From Sipunculus nudus (Eukaryota; Annelida; Sipuncula; Golfingiida; Sipunculidae): a stretch of DNA of 64,000 bases. Location of the stretch: NCBI GenBank assembly GCA_026874595.1, contig CM049314.1:34172229-34236228 (forward strand). The letters are read 5' to 3'. A program made the position numbers and the translations under genes. Of the stretch, positions 12,851-23,795 are shown in pieces (positions within the stretch are counted from its first letter, which is position 1; each line of letters begins with the position of its first letter). The notes under the pieces are model-generated. The model saw only the letters and a list, made by a program, of their open reading frames with translations. It did no database searches and was not told where the DNA came from.

Positions 12851-14070
12851 TTAATTGTATTTAGAAGTTCACTTATAACTACGGCTTAAACTCGTCTTCC
12901 TATATCATTATATAATACCAGTATTCCTGTTAAAACATAGGCAATATTTTCCACACGAGAAAGTCAATGATCGCACTGATCTGTGTGGTAAATGTTTGTT
13001 TATTCTATTTGTTTATCAAAGGAAGCTTTCGTCTGCATTAAATAAGCAGTTGCATTTCAAAATTTCCAATGTTTCTGCATCTAAAAAAAACCCAAATTAC
13101 AGAATCCTTGTAAAAGAAAATGTGCACATGCAGTGAATATTGTTAAATTCTAGGCAAATCTAATGCATGCTTGTTGTAGAAGCAAAACATGTGGCTAATC
13201 AGTGAGCACCAGCAAAGTTAGGAGCATATTTGCTCAAACTGCACCTTTTCACTTGCAATTCAACTTCAAATTCTATACCACTCTGATGCTAAATTGTCAT
13301 TACCATTACACAGTCAGAGTATTAAACCTCCGACTAAGTAAATATCCCAGTTTCACACAAGAACCACCTGTCATCCTCGTTATCAGAGCTGGAACTATTA
13401 CAGCGATTCAGTCATATCTAAATATGGTATCTCATTAGCATTGATTCTTACCTGTGTCTGAGGTAACATCCATTAAATCACCTTGGTGTCCATTGCTAAA
13501 AGGCTCAGAGTGTTATAAGTGAATTGGCTAACAAATCAATTTAACATCCATAAAATCACTGAGATAAACCAGTATTCCAAGTTCTGAATGTTCAAACAGT
13601 GCAAAAAAAAGTCCAACAAATTTATCCAACAAATGTATCTTGTGTGTTTGTGATTATATCCATCGAGACATAAGGATTTCACTGCCAAATGGCTGGCTGT
13701 TCTATAAGAGAATCCTCACAGAATCAGGTATTACCTTTGATTTCTGCTTGCCTGGGGGCTTTTATCCATCAAAATACAGATATAAAGCCTGATTTTTCTA
13801 TCAGAGGCCTCTTATTTCCTGGGCCTTTAAACCTGACATCAATCTACCCTCATCAAACATAAGGCATCAACCATCAAAATGCTGTCTGTTCTATCAGAAT
13901 GCCTTCACTAGATCAGGCACCCTGTGATTCCAGTCTGTCTGCCTGAGAGCTGACATTCAACAAATCACCAAGAATACAACACTCAGAAGACCAACTGTTT
14001 ATCAAAGCAGTATCACATCACTGTATCTGTTTGTCTGTCTGTCAGTTGACCAATCTATATTATAACTGAG
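12851..14070. other. AT-rich non-coding stretch
   Basis: No gene seen. The open frame at 13202-13438 plus has no recognisable domain and ordinary intronic composition. Confidence 0.45.
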
Positions 14071-14280
14071 TGTGGTGGCACTAAAGCTTTGTTGTGCAAC
14101 TCCTCTGTCACCGTGCCTTGAAAATGATGCCAAATGTGTCCTAAGGGGGTCATTTCCTATATTTGCCCATAAATCCTATAAATCTGACATTATTTCACTG
14201 CCTCTCACAGTACTACCTATTAGAAGTGACAGCAACTGTGTATATCCAGCTGATGAACTTGGCCCTTAGAAATTCTGGCC
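14071..14280 (+). repeat. Dispersed repeat, copy A
   Basis: Shares ordered blocks with 40600-40800: GATGCCAA, TGTCCTAAGGGGG, a TTTCCATATTT-like segment, AATCCT, GACATTATTT, TATCCAGCTG and GATGAACT. The blocks keep order and approximate spacing, so these are two diverged copies of one dispersed element of about 200 bp. The family is unknown to me, and no coding capacity is seen. Confidence 0.65.
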
Positions 14281-15185
14281 ACTGATGAAGTTACATTGAC
14301 CTGCATGTCCCAATGAAAAAACAGGTACGGTAATCTGCTAGTATCCTTAACACATGAAGTATAAGGAATCAACAGGTTGGCTGTTTTTCACAGAGTAAGA
14401 TCATACAACTTGATATATTTGATTCCAGCCTGCATAAAGTTACAGCAAATCAAAGTATAATATATCAAGAACTCAAGAGGCCTGGTTTTTCTATCAGAGC
14501 AGTACAGACCACTGGGTCCAGTGCCTCTGTGAGCTGATATCCATCCAGGACCAGGGCTGAAGATGCTCAGGGCAAAAGTGTCAATCATTCTGTTTGAGGC
14601 TGCACACAAATGTACCACAACACAAAGCCCTGAGTCCACTTGTCTGTTGTTTACCTACAGAAACAGTCATATAACCATGTCAGCCTGCATCCAGAGATGT
14701 TCCCTCTCTGCACCTACTGACTTAGTGAACCTTAATGCACTTGAAGTGAGTTCATGTATATCTAGGTGAAGGTTTAAGTGATATACTACATGTACATGTA
14801 TCATTTGTATATACAAGAGAACATTTCATGTCATGTTGGTGAAAGGGATTCCATTTTGTGTATTTCACAGAACAACTCCAATCCAGCAGTATTGTTAATC
14901 CTACTGGGAAAAAGGTCGAAGCAAACTTTCTTGCTGGTATAATTGAAGATTCTGATACAATAAACTGTGATCCTGGCCTCTACAACAAAGATGTCAGATC
15001 ATAATAGGTTTAATATGAACACAGCAAGACGTGAGTTTCTACTGGGACAATTCCAACAGATCTATACAGATCTGTGACTGTGAATAAATAATTTGGTGCT
15101 TCCAAAATAATGTAATCGTGGATTTCCTCTTCATTGGTAATCCCCTGTTCATATAATGTCTGATCTGATCTGACTTAGTCCTGGT
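14281..15185. other. Non-coding stretch
   Basis: Stop-rich and without recognisable features. The two overlapping open frames near 14388-14769 lie on opposite strands and show no known motif. Confidence 0.45.
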
Positions 15186-15545
15186 AAGCCTGACAATTCT
15201 ACTGGATCAGACTTAGTCCCGTGACACCTAGGTGGGAATCTATTTGTGGGAGTTTGGTGGCCAATAGACTGTTACGCAGTATATTCCAAGTAGAAGCTGG
15301 AGAAACGCTTTTGGGATGACCACGCCCTGAGTGGTTTTAGTAGGATTATACTTATTACAGAAGGATACAAGCCACAGTTAGGGCTATTTGTGCCTATCTA
15401 CATGCGGTATACAGTTCAGATGTACAGAGACGGTGGTTAACTCATTTACACACTGCAGACACCCGCATTAACAAGCTAGCATACCTGTATGTGGATACGT
15501 ATGACTGAGCTGTTGTAATGACGATATTAAACATATAATAACATC
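15186..15545 (+). mobile_element. Possible SINE or LINE 3' end
   Basis: The block is more GC-rich than its surroundings and ends at about 15515-15545 in GACGATATTAAACATATAAT, resembling the GACGTTAAAC-type ends of some LINEs and SINEs. No target-site duplication or tRNA-like head was found. This is a resemblance only. Confidence 0.25.
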
Positions 15546-16051
15546 TACAAAACCACTAGTTGTTAATGAAGGACCTGATGGTATCATCAGTCATCCTCCG
15601 CATCCTGCAGGTACACCATCAATGGTAGTGGTCTATGCCACCATCATAAGTTGTTCTACTGAACTACATGTATATCATGATATATGGTCACTCGAGCTGT
15701 ATCAATACATGACCACATGACATTATGAGTGCAATATTTCTCTACTGATACAATGTATAAACGTGCCTGGTATATTTTGGTTAAGGTGCCAAGCAAAACA
15801 TCCCAAACAATTTATTTCTGAAAAATAAATCAACATTATTTACAAACAATTGGCCAATCAGATGCTATCCATCCCATTTCTGACTTAGTCAATTCACCTT
15901 AAATACATGACATTGCACTGAGGGATTGTACCGTAATTTAAAGTTAGATGTTACTTTTCACTAGCTGGCCAAATATCATCTCCACATATAAAGTTCAATA
16001 GATGAACATCAGATTATGGTGACACAATGTCTGACATTGTCTTGTGACATA
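15546..16051. other. Non-coding stretch
   Basis: AT-rich sequence without recognised features. Confidence 0.4.
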
Positions 16052-16207
16052 TACAATCAATGATCTAAAATAATTTGTGAGGAGAAATCCAAGAGAGTCT
16101 GTTTGCAGTTGCTTAATGAACACATACCTGGACGGCCCCTGACATGTGACAGAAACAGCGTATTTTCACTAATTATTCCTGTCACTTACATTACCCTGCA
16201 ATTAGGA
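16052..16207 (+). repeat. Duplicated non-coding segment, copy 1
   Basis: Aligns in the same orientation with 17951-18102. Shared blocks are ACAATCAATGATC, AGAAATC, a GAACAC segment, the 16-bp identical CCTGACATGTGACAGA (16138-16153), TTCACTAATT and ATTCCTGT-like sequence. Nothing suggests coding. It could be a diverged mobile element or a duplicated regulatory element; the palindromic CATGTG core and nearby TGACAG resemble TALE-homeodomain sites. Confidence 0.75.
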
Positions 16208-17950
16208 ATAAACAGTGGAAGAATAATGCAAAACTTTTTTTGTTCATACTGAAATAGAAAATAAAGCTTGTTCAAAATCCTATCTAATTATGTTTTTGAT
16301 TCACTTGTTGTGTAAGCAGTTACAGCGCATATGACTAAATAATACTTCTACTGTGTTTGCATTGCAGAATAGGTATTTGTAGTATATACATTTAATGGAT
16401 GTTATTTGGTTTACCTAATACAAATTAAAACTTGAATAAATACAGGTATAGTGTGAACAGAATGTGAGTTGGAGGCTGTAAAATGAAATTTGATGCCAAA
16501 TTCAGTGAATGCAGAAGTAATGTGAACATCTTAATTGTCAATGCAATGTAATGATCAGTCCTGGAAGCACTTACGTAGACACAGCCATGATAAATTCACC
16601 ATGAGCACAAAAAAAAATAATTGTATTCTACAGATCTTACTGCCCTAAACCATAAAAGCATGATTAACTTTAATAAATGAACCAGTTTATCCGCATGAAT
16701 CAGCACTGGAACACACATGCTCATATCAATACCGCCTTCATCATACAAGCTACCGACCTTATCACTGCATCCCTGGGCAGCAGCTAGCAGCCTAAATTAT
16801 TTCACAGCATCTTTAATCTCTCTGCATCCTCCTCATCATTAAAACTATTGTTTCTCCATCAATGACAGGACAACCTGAAGGCCAACCATCAATTACACAT
16901 TCCTAATTTAAAATTGATGTCCAAGTTAACTGCATTAAGTAACAATTGCTGGGGCCAAATCAGCACTGGTACCAGCTATATTAAGAATTTGTGTCAGCGC
17001 TTGCCACTGGAATGGCATGAACCTGAGATAGGTGTGTGTGATAAATATAAGTAATCCAGTAACAGCTTGTATTGCTTCCTGAACTGGAAGTCTTGACGGT
17101 AAATAAATAAATAGAGCCATGTCCTCACTGAATACACTGTTGTACAAATGCCTTAAACCAATACAGATTGAGGAACTGCAGCCGGAATACAGCAAGATAA
17201 CTTGCTATAACAAACTGGTACACTTGTCTGCAATAGCACCTGGGGAGGGAGTGACCAATCAGCTAGACACTGTGATACCATACTCCACAGATGATGTAGG
17301 CATTACAACACTAATAAAATAATGTCCAAGTGTGACAGGGCCTCTAGCAATTCCCAGGACTGGCAGGGTTTCAGTACAGCTGGGTCATAAGGACAAGTCA
17401 ATGTCATACTTGTCTCCCAGACAGTTAACTTCAATCTTTCATCCCTAAAACCCCACCACCATTCACTGAGATGACATCATCAACAAAATAGCTGCCTAGT
17501 GAAGATTCATTCTCTATCCATCCTATGACATTTATTAGCTAGTGAAGATATATTATCTTTCCTTTCGGTGACTTTTATCTGCTATCTTCCCATTAGGGTC
17601 CGGGGTATTTAAAAAGCTGCAGCAGAGGTATCACCATGGGGACACTTGCTCCTCTGGTAACCAAGCAACACATCTATGACATAATGTTTTGAGTATAAAA
17701 TTGTAAAAAGAATCCCTCAGAGCAAAGAGGTTCCAGACATTACTCTATACTAAAACATTCACTAACAATGTGTAAGATCACTTTAAAGATTCAGATGACA
17801 CTGATGAAAAATAATTCATCCCTGATGTGTACCAGGATGCCTTTTTATAGCGTTTTTTTTTTTCACCTATCTGTGGACAGGAGTGCAAAGATGACAGCAG
17901 GTGACGAGAAATGAATGCAGGGATGTTGCAGCAGGTGCGTGGGTTTAATT
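16208..17950. other. Non-coding stretch between duplicated segments
   Basis: No gene recognised. Overlapping opposite-strand open frames near 16935-17322 have no known domain. A CCATGGGGAC block with GGTAACCAAGCAAC at about 17655-17668 is a weak match to an RFX site. Confidence 0.4.
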
Positions 17951-18102
17951 ACAATCAATGATCAAGAATAATTAGTGAAGAGAAATCAAAGAAAGTTCAT
18001 TTGCGGCTGCTATATGAACACCACATCCCTGGACAGGCCCTGACATGTGACAGACAAGGTGCATGTTCACTAATTGTTCCTGTTACCTACATCCTAATTA
18101 GC
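17951..18102 (+). repeat. Duplicated non-coding segment, copy 2
   Basis: Second copy of the segment at 16052-16207. The identical core CCTGACATGTGACAGA is at 18039-18054. Copy 2 ends in CCTAATTAGC, a homeodomain-type site; the matching end of copy 1 has CAATTAGG. Confidence 0.75.
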
Positions 18103-18664
18103 ATTCAGACATACAGCGTTGTAGTGATGCTAACGGCCACATGATGATGCCCACATCCAGGGCTGGTGGATTATTCCAGACCTCCGCACGTTGCAACGTG
18201 GCTGCAACAACAGACATGGAGTACAGCGAGTTCACAGCACTGACCCAGGAGATCACAAGCAAGACCTGTCTGTCAACTGTCTATCTTCTGTAGAGGAGAA
18301 CACAGAGGCCAAGCTCCTGGAGATGCCACACTCCCAGAGAGCCCAGGGAAACCTCATCTTACATTACATCAACTCACACACAGCCACAGGTAGCAGCAGG
18401 CTACAGTTACCATGGTTATTAACATCAACCACACAGCTGGAATTTATTTGATTGTACTCAGCTTTTCCTGAATACTGTGAACTCAGACAAGACACTTGAC
18501 TTTTGATATCAAAGCTAGATATATTGCAAGACTATTATATATCAAATATACCTTGAAAAGACTTATTATATACGAGTCATTGCTATTTTAGTAGTAGCTT
18601 CAACTAGTACATAATAATTTTTTTAATCTTTTGTGCTGCAGTTAGCAGTACAGCAAGTCAGTGT
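18103..18664. other. Non-coding stretch
   Basis: The open frame at 18191-18451 plus (86 codons) is the least AT-rich part but shows no recognisable motif, and I do not call it a gene. Confidence 0.4.
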
Positions 18665-18866
18665 TCAGCTGTCATTGGTCAGAATCAGAGGATCATACAC
18701 TCAGCTGACTTGTGATTGGTCAGAATCAGAACTGTCAGCCATTCAGGTATCTTGTGATTGGTTAGATCAGAAATCCAGAAACTTGGGTGAACTATGATTG
18801 GCTAGCAAACCAAGTGACCAATGATTGGTCAAAATCAGTGCAAGTGGCTTATGACTGGTTAGGATT
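18665..18866. repeat. Tandem repeat of about 41 bp, each copy with an inverted CCAAT box
   Basis: ATTGG (CCAAT on the minus strand) occurs at 18674, 18715, 18757, 18797 and 18834, with a mutated ACTGG at 18854. Spacings are 41, 42, 40, 37 and 20 bp. The best-conserved copies read TGATTGGTCAGAATCAG. CCAAT boxes are bound by NF-Y in animals; whether these act is unknown. Confidence 0.75.
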
Positions 18867-19346
18867 TATTTCTTTTTACACATTATCAACAGCCCTCTGT
18901 GACTGTATGATTGTAAGGTAAAACCATTATTTCTCAAGTTTTTAAAGTGTGAATCACATACAAAAAGGGACTGGGACTTGAGCAAAATGTGTTTTCACAT
19001 TTGCTCAACATATAATTCCCTGTGAAAGAACCTGGGTGTGGCTATCCTGTTAATATTTTGTTTATTAGAACGAAGGAAAAAAAACAGACCAGAACTGGCA
19101 TTTATGGCCACAATGCTGCAATCTAGAAAACATTTAAACAAGTGCTGGTTAACAAGTCTAGTCAGTCAATCACCAGAGGCAGGGTAACCAACTACTGATG
19201 CCAATGACTGTCTGTCATGAAAGGAGGTTGAAACACAAGGAAATGAGGTCCTAGCTCTCCAGGTGTCTTAACACACCCATCATACATAACTAACACTTGA
19301 CCAGCAGAATAGGTACCTTCATGTATCACTCAGTACTGGGTGACAA
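18867..19346. other. Non-coding stretch
   Basis: Nothing recognised apart from short A-runs. Confidence 0.4.
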
Positions 19347-19496
19347 TACAATGGAACCTGTCTGAAAGACCACTTGTCCACTAAGACCACCCTTAAGTGT
19401 ACTGGTTATAACTGACCTATCTCATACAACCACCTGTGAATTAAGACCACTTTTGGCCAGTCCCATGGGGGGTCTCATAACACAGGCTTTACTGTA
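19347..19496 (+). mobile_element. Small MITE with TA target-site duplication
   Basis: About 146 bp between TA dinucleotides at 19347-19348 and 19495-19496. The ends CAATGGAACCTGT and CAGTAAAGCCTGT (read inward) form an imperfect inverted repeat. The interior repeats GACCAC-type motifs. The TA duplication and CAGT..AACCTGT ends resemble Tc1/mariner or pogo-derived MITEs; the assignment is from resemblance. Confidence 0.5.
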
Positions 19497-21471
19497 CATA
19501 GCCAAATACACAATGAGGGCACTGCAACTGTGCATAATTCACCCCTCATATCTTGTGACCTTTGAGCTTGCTAAAAATGTGCAGATAGAATCAAATCCAG
19601 CCAGTTATATGTACTGGTTAACACAGGTACTGAATTTCATAAAATCTATCAAATGCCTGGTTTTAGCAGCAAGTTCCACTAAGGAGTGTGGTGACCTCTG
19701 ACCTCATTAAATATGTGCAGATTTTGCTAAGAATTGAACAACGATAGAAACTATTGGAAAATGTTAATCATGACTGTCATGAAAATCCATCAAATCCCTG
19801 GCAAGTAATCCTAGCCATATTGAAAGGTAACGACAGAGGGACAAACACAGTCACAATCTGACCTGTCTTAGAAGGACTATAAATATATATACATATATAT
19901 TTAATATATATGAAAATGGCCTGTAAATGCTGCTGGATGCCAAGGGTCACTTATTTCCTATTATATACACATTCTTCACCTTATGAGGAGATTCTCCATT
20001 TAATTCACTGAACAAAACTGAGGATTACACAGTTGTGGTCATCAGAAACTGGTGTCATACAGGATGGTTGCTTCATTTACATAAGTGGCTGAGAAATCAA
20101 TGAATGACACAGTTGTATGTTTCTGTGGTCATTAGAATCCACTATAATCCACTGACAGAGAAAGTATTGATTATATAGCAGTACATGTTCTTGTGGTCAC
20201 TTAAACTTACTATAACCTATGATAATTGCTATCGAGTTTAGATTATATGAATAACTGAGTCACTGCACTGTCTGACCACAAAACTCTCAAAAATATCATA
20301 ATGTTATGACACATTTCTTTGTGGTCACTAGAATCTGAATACATGGAGAGCACCTCAATGATCATGGTATCCATTCTCATTTTGTACACTTATGTCCACT
20401 TATTTTCTTTTTCAATTAACTGAGACAAACTGCCATTTTTCAAGGGTTAGGGTTAGTACCTCGTCTCAGTGACAACAATCACAGTTTATAATGACCTATA
20501 AGGGTTGATACCAAGGGTGGTGGATAACTACCCTTATTAAACAGGAGAATGTCTGCTTTGCTCACATCACAGCACTGACAGATGCATTGGCACAAACCAA
20601 TAAACATGAAATGTTACATGTTTAGACCTGAACCAGACAATAACGATGACCAATCAACGACAGCCCTGCCTGCTACATTCTTCTCCGGTAGGTGATCACT
20701 TTCTGGTAACAGACAATTGCTGTGCCAGGCCTCCAATGATTGATGTAGCGTTTCCTACAGCAAAGGGAAACAACCACCCAACACGATCTAATCAGCTGGC
20801 TTTGATGTCTGTCACCTGCTTGAGCTACCTGAACACATTCATTTCTCACCTGTGGATGGTCATAAAGCATCCCTCATCTCAAACTCTTACCCTAATTGTG
20901 CCTGCAAACCAAACTTTCACCACTTAATGCGGTCCACTGATTAACGATGAGATAGATTTACCATTTAACTTAATCACACAGTACACTAATGTCACTATTA
21001 TTAGTAAATGAAGATTGTTGAACACACAGTGGTATGTCCATAATGTACAATTAGAACTCCATTAAGTTAGATATTAATGACAATGGATCAAATCCAACCC
21101 ATGACCAAGATTTGCCCCTGACCTGAATAGCCTTGGGCACCACTTGAAACTGACCAACCATTGGCGACTAAAGAAGTGTCATCAAATTGACCTGTTGTAT
21201 CTGACCAAGTACCACCTAAGGTGTATATTATTACTGAACATACACCAGCTATTTCCTTTGACCAGCATACATCATTTGACAATAAATGAAACATCTAATT
21301 ATATAGAGTCTATTCAGTATTACATAAATGTCAGTGACTTTACTGACTTGCAAACTGGCAGGGCATATCTGAGGTCACAGCAACATAAAATCAGCCAATT
21401 TTACTACTGTCAAATTAAACAAACAGAACTCAGGATTAGTCACAAAATTTTGCACAAATTTGCATCATTAA
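19497..21471. other. Non-coding stretch
   Basis: No gene recognised. Near 20025-20350 a motif like TTTCTGTGGTCATTAGAATC recurs several times at about 80-100 bp spacing, suggesting another very degenerate tandem repeat. A short AT microsatellite lies at about 19876-19915. Confidence 0.4.
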
Positions 21472-21661
21472 TAAATTTAAAAATTCTGTGTAGAAAGTAG
21501 CCTGACTAGATAAAATGAAAAGAATCAAAATCATTCAAGAAGAGAAGGAGAATTTCGAAAATTGTGTAAATTTAAAAATTCTGTGTAGAAAGTAGCCTGA
21601 CTAGATAAAATGAAAAGAATCAAAATCATTCAAGAAGAGAAGGAGAATTTCGAAAATTGTG
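21472..21661. repeat. Perfect 95-bp tandem duplication
   Basis: 21472-21566 and 21567-21661 read identically, including TTCTGTGTAGAAAGTAGCCT and GAAGAGAAGGAGAATTTCG. The identity implies a very recent event, in contrast to the diverged relatives just downstream. Confidence 0.93.
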
Positions 21662-21960
21662 GATTGGTGACATTAGATGGATACAATGGCAACACCAGCA
21701 TCATGTGATAAAACAGAATCAAAATCTGTCAGGAAAAGAGGAAGAAATTTTGTGATTTTGTAGAATTTGCATAAATTTGCATAATTAATTAATTTAAATA
21801 TTCTGTGTAGAAGATTGCAAAGAAAGACCCAGCCCTAACAGATAAATAAACTATTAATATCATTCAAGAAAGAGAATAATTTTGAAAAATGCAGAAGGAC
21901 GGCAGACGACAGATACACTGGCCATTACCATAGCATATAACCTCATTAACTTTATGGCCG
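21662..21960. repeat. Diverged relatives of the 95-bp unit, dispersed-repeat tail
   Basis: Two further diverged stretches share AATCAAAATC, CAAGAA-type and TTCTGTGTAGAA motifs. They are followed by GGACGGCAGACGACAGATAC and CATAGCATATAACCTC. This order resembles a dispersed repeat I associate with molluscan genomes, so the 95-bp unit may be an internally duplicated part of it. Confidence 0.5.
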
Positions 21961-22685
21961 GATAAGCTAGAAATTATTGAGTGACTTATTACTGTTATAA
22001 ATTGTACATACAGGGGTACAGTGTTTAACATGAAGTGACTCAACCCTCAACAGACCCAGACAGACTAGACATTCACAAACACACACTCTAGTCAGACAGT
22101 ATCCCTGGACTGCAATAGCTGTGTGTCCAGGTATACTTGAAAGACTTCCTGTATGACCTGTCTGAAGGGCTTCAGCTCACTCCCACTTGACCTTTGACCT
22201 GACTCTTAGACAGGTAAACCTCCAAAAAGATCAAAAGATGAAGCCTGCAGTACAAACACTGACACCCCAGGCCCTGTGTGGCATGCCACCAGAGGAATGT
22301 GCAAGGTTAAACATAATGTGTACACACTGTTTGTAAGACCCCTTTGCTGGACAACTATACAACCAGAGGCCACAACCTACTTGTGTACTTAGCGTACACA
22401 CACCTGGGGGAGAGTACTACAGGTGATCTCACATTCCAGGAGTTCCTAAATCACCTGTACATGGGACTGGCAGATACTTTATCTGACAGGATGAAATAGT
22501 ATACCAGTGTCACTGTGACACACATCTTATATCTTATATACACTCTTGATTTCTTGAGCTCTTACACTGATACAACATGAAAACCAACCATGTTCCTGCT
22601 AGAAGGATATGTACATGTTATGATGTTGTACATTAATACACATTACAACCATATTTTTTATCATGGATTATACATATGGTTAGTA
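21961..22685. other. Non-coding stretch
   Basis: No recognised features; several CTGTCTGA/CAGACAG-type short repeats. Confidence 0.4.
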
Positions 22686-22885
22686 TAACTAATCTAAGCA
22701 CTCTCCGTGGCTCAGGTGATGGCATTCTGTAGTGTGTCTAGAGATGGTGGAGAATCCGAAGAAAACAAAAACCTTGGACAGGCCACCACAACCCACTCTA
22801 ATAGCCACCCCTGGGATTGAACACAAGTTGTCAGCTGAGAGAGGCAAGCATTTTACCCCTGAACTGTCCAGATACAACATGCCAT
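22686..22885 (-). mobile_element. tRNA-derived SINE
   Basis: On the minus strand a tRNA-like head shows an A-box-like AGTTCAGGGGT (about 22857-22867) and, about 35-40 bp on, a B box GTGTTCAATCCC (22813-22824). This is the internal RNA polymerase III promoter layout. About 110 bp of unrelated body follow. It cannot be a functional tRNA because the acceptor stem does not pair. No clear target-site duplication was found. Confidence 0.6.
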
Positions 22886-23244
22886 CCTGATAGTCCAATC
22901 CTGAAATGTGATCCTATGTTATTACTATACACATAATTAACTGATATGTAATCTGTATCTATACATAGAGTCTATGTAACCCTAACTAAAATGATAAGAC
23001 TGATGATATACAAGCCATATATGATCAAATCTAGGCAAATACCATTAAGAGCATATGACAAAATTGTATCTACATCTAACCCTAACAGAACATGTCATGT
23101 CAAGACACTGCAATGTGAGTGGATGTAATTCTATGATTAACCCCTGGATGTGTATTAAATACTCAAATATTAATACAGTTTGTCTAAACCATGAGAACTG
23201 CTATGACAGTTCATGCATGGTATAAATATGAAGGTTATAGCAGG
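22886..23244. other. Non-coding stretch
   Basis: AT-rich, no recognised features. Confidence 0.4.
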
Positions 23245-23269
23245 TGTACACCTAAGGTAAACCTTGATA

Positions 23270-23328
<59 letters not shown>

Positions 23329-23795
23329 TACAATAAAGCACTGATACACTACACACTTGCTGACTCACCTGATAACACCTGAGAACTACTGTTCACATTA
23401 TAATCATTAAAGCCACACAGAAGTGTACAACTCAGGTAAACCATGATACTGTATACCTGACTTTAATATACTAATGATAAACAACTGATACACCATAGTA
23501 ACTGACTCACCTGATAACACCTGAGAACTACTATTACAGTACAATCACTGAAGCCACACTCAGATGTACAACTCAGGTAAACCTGGATACTGTACACCGG
23601 ACTTAAATATACTTATGATAAACAAATGATATGCCATACTAACCAACTCACTTGATAACACCTGGGAGGTCTACAACAGAGGTAAACTTGATGCTGTATA
23701 CTTGACTACAATATATACTATACAAGTATAACTGTTTTATAACCATCTTATGATCTGATACACTTATTAGCTCACCTGGTGCTGGTCCTGCCTAG
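23245..23795. repeat. Tandem repeat of about 140 bp, 3-4 copies
   Basis: GGTAAAC starts recur at 23256, 23435, 23576 and 23681. Each copy then runs through GATACTGTAT, ATGATAAACAA, CTGATACAC and CACCTGATAACACCTGAGA. The first copy is longer because a TA microsatellite expanded inside it; the last is shortened by a deletion. Confidence 0.85.
23274..23325. repeat. (TA)n microsatellite
   Basis: About 26 uninterrupted TA dinucleotides, located where sister copies of the 140-bp repeat read GTATACCTGACTTTAATATA. Confidence 0.97.
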
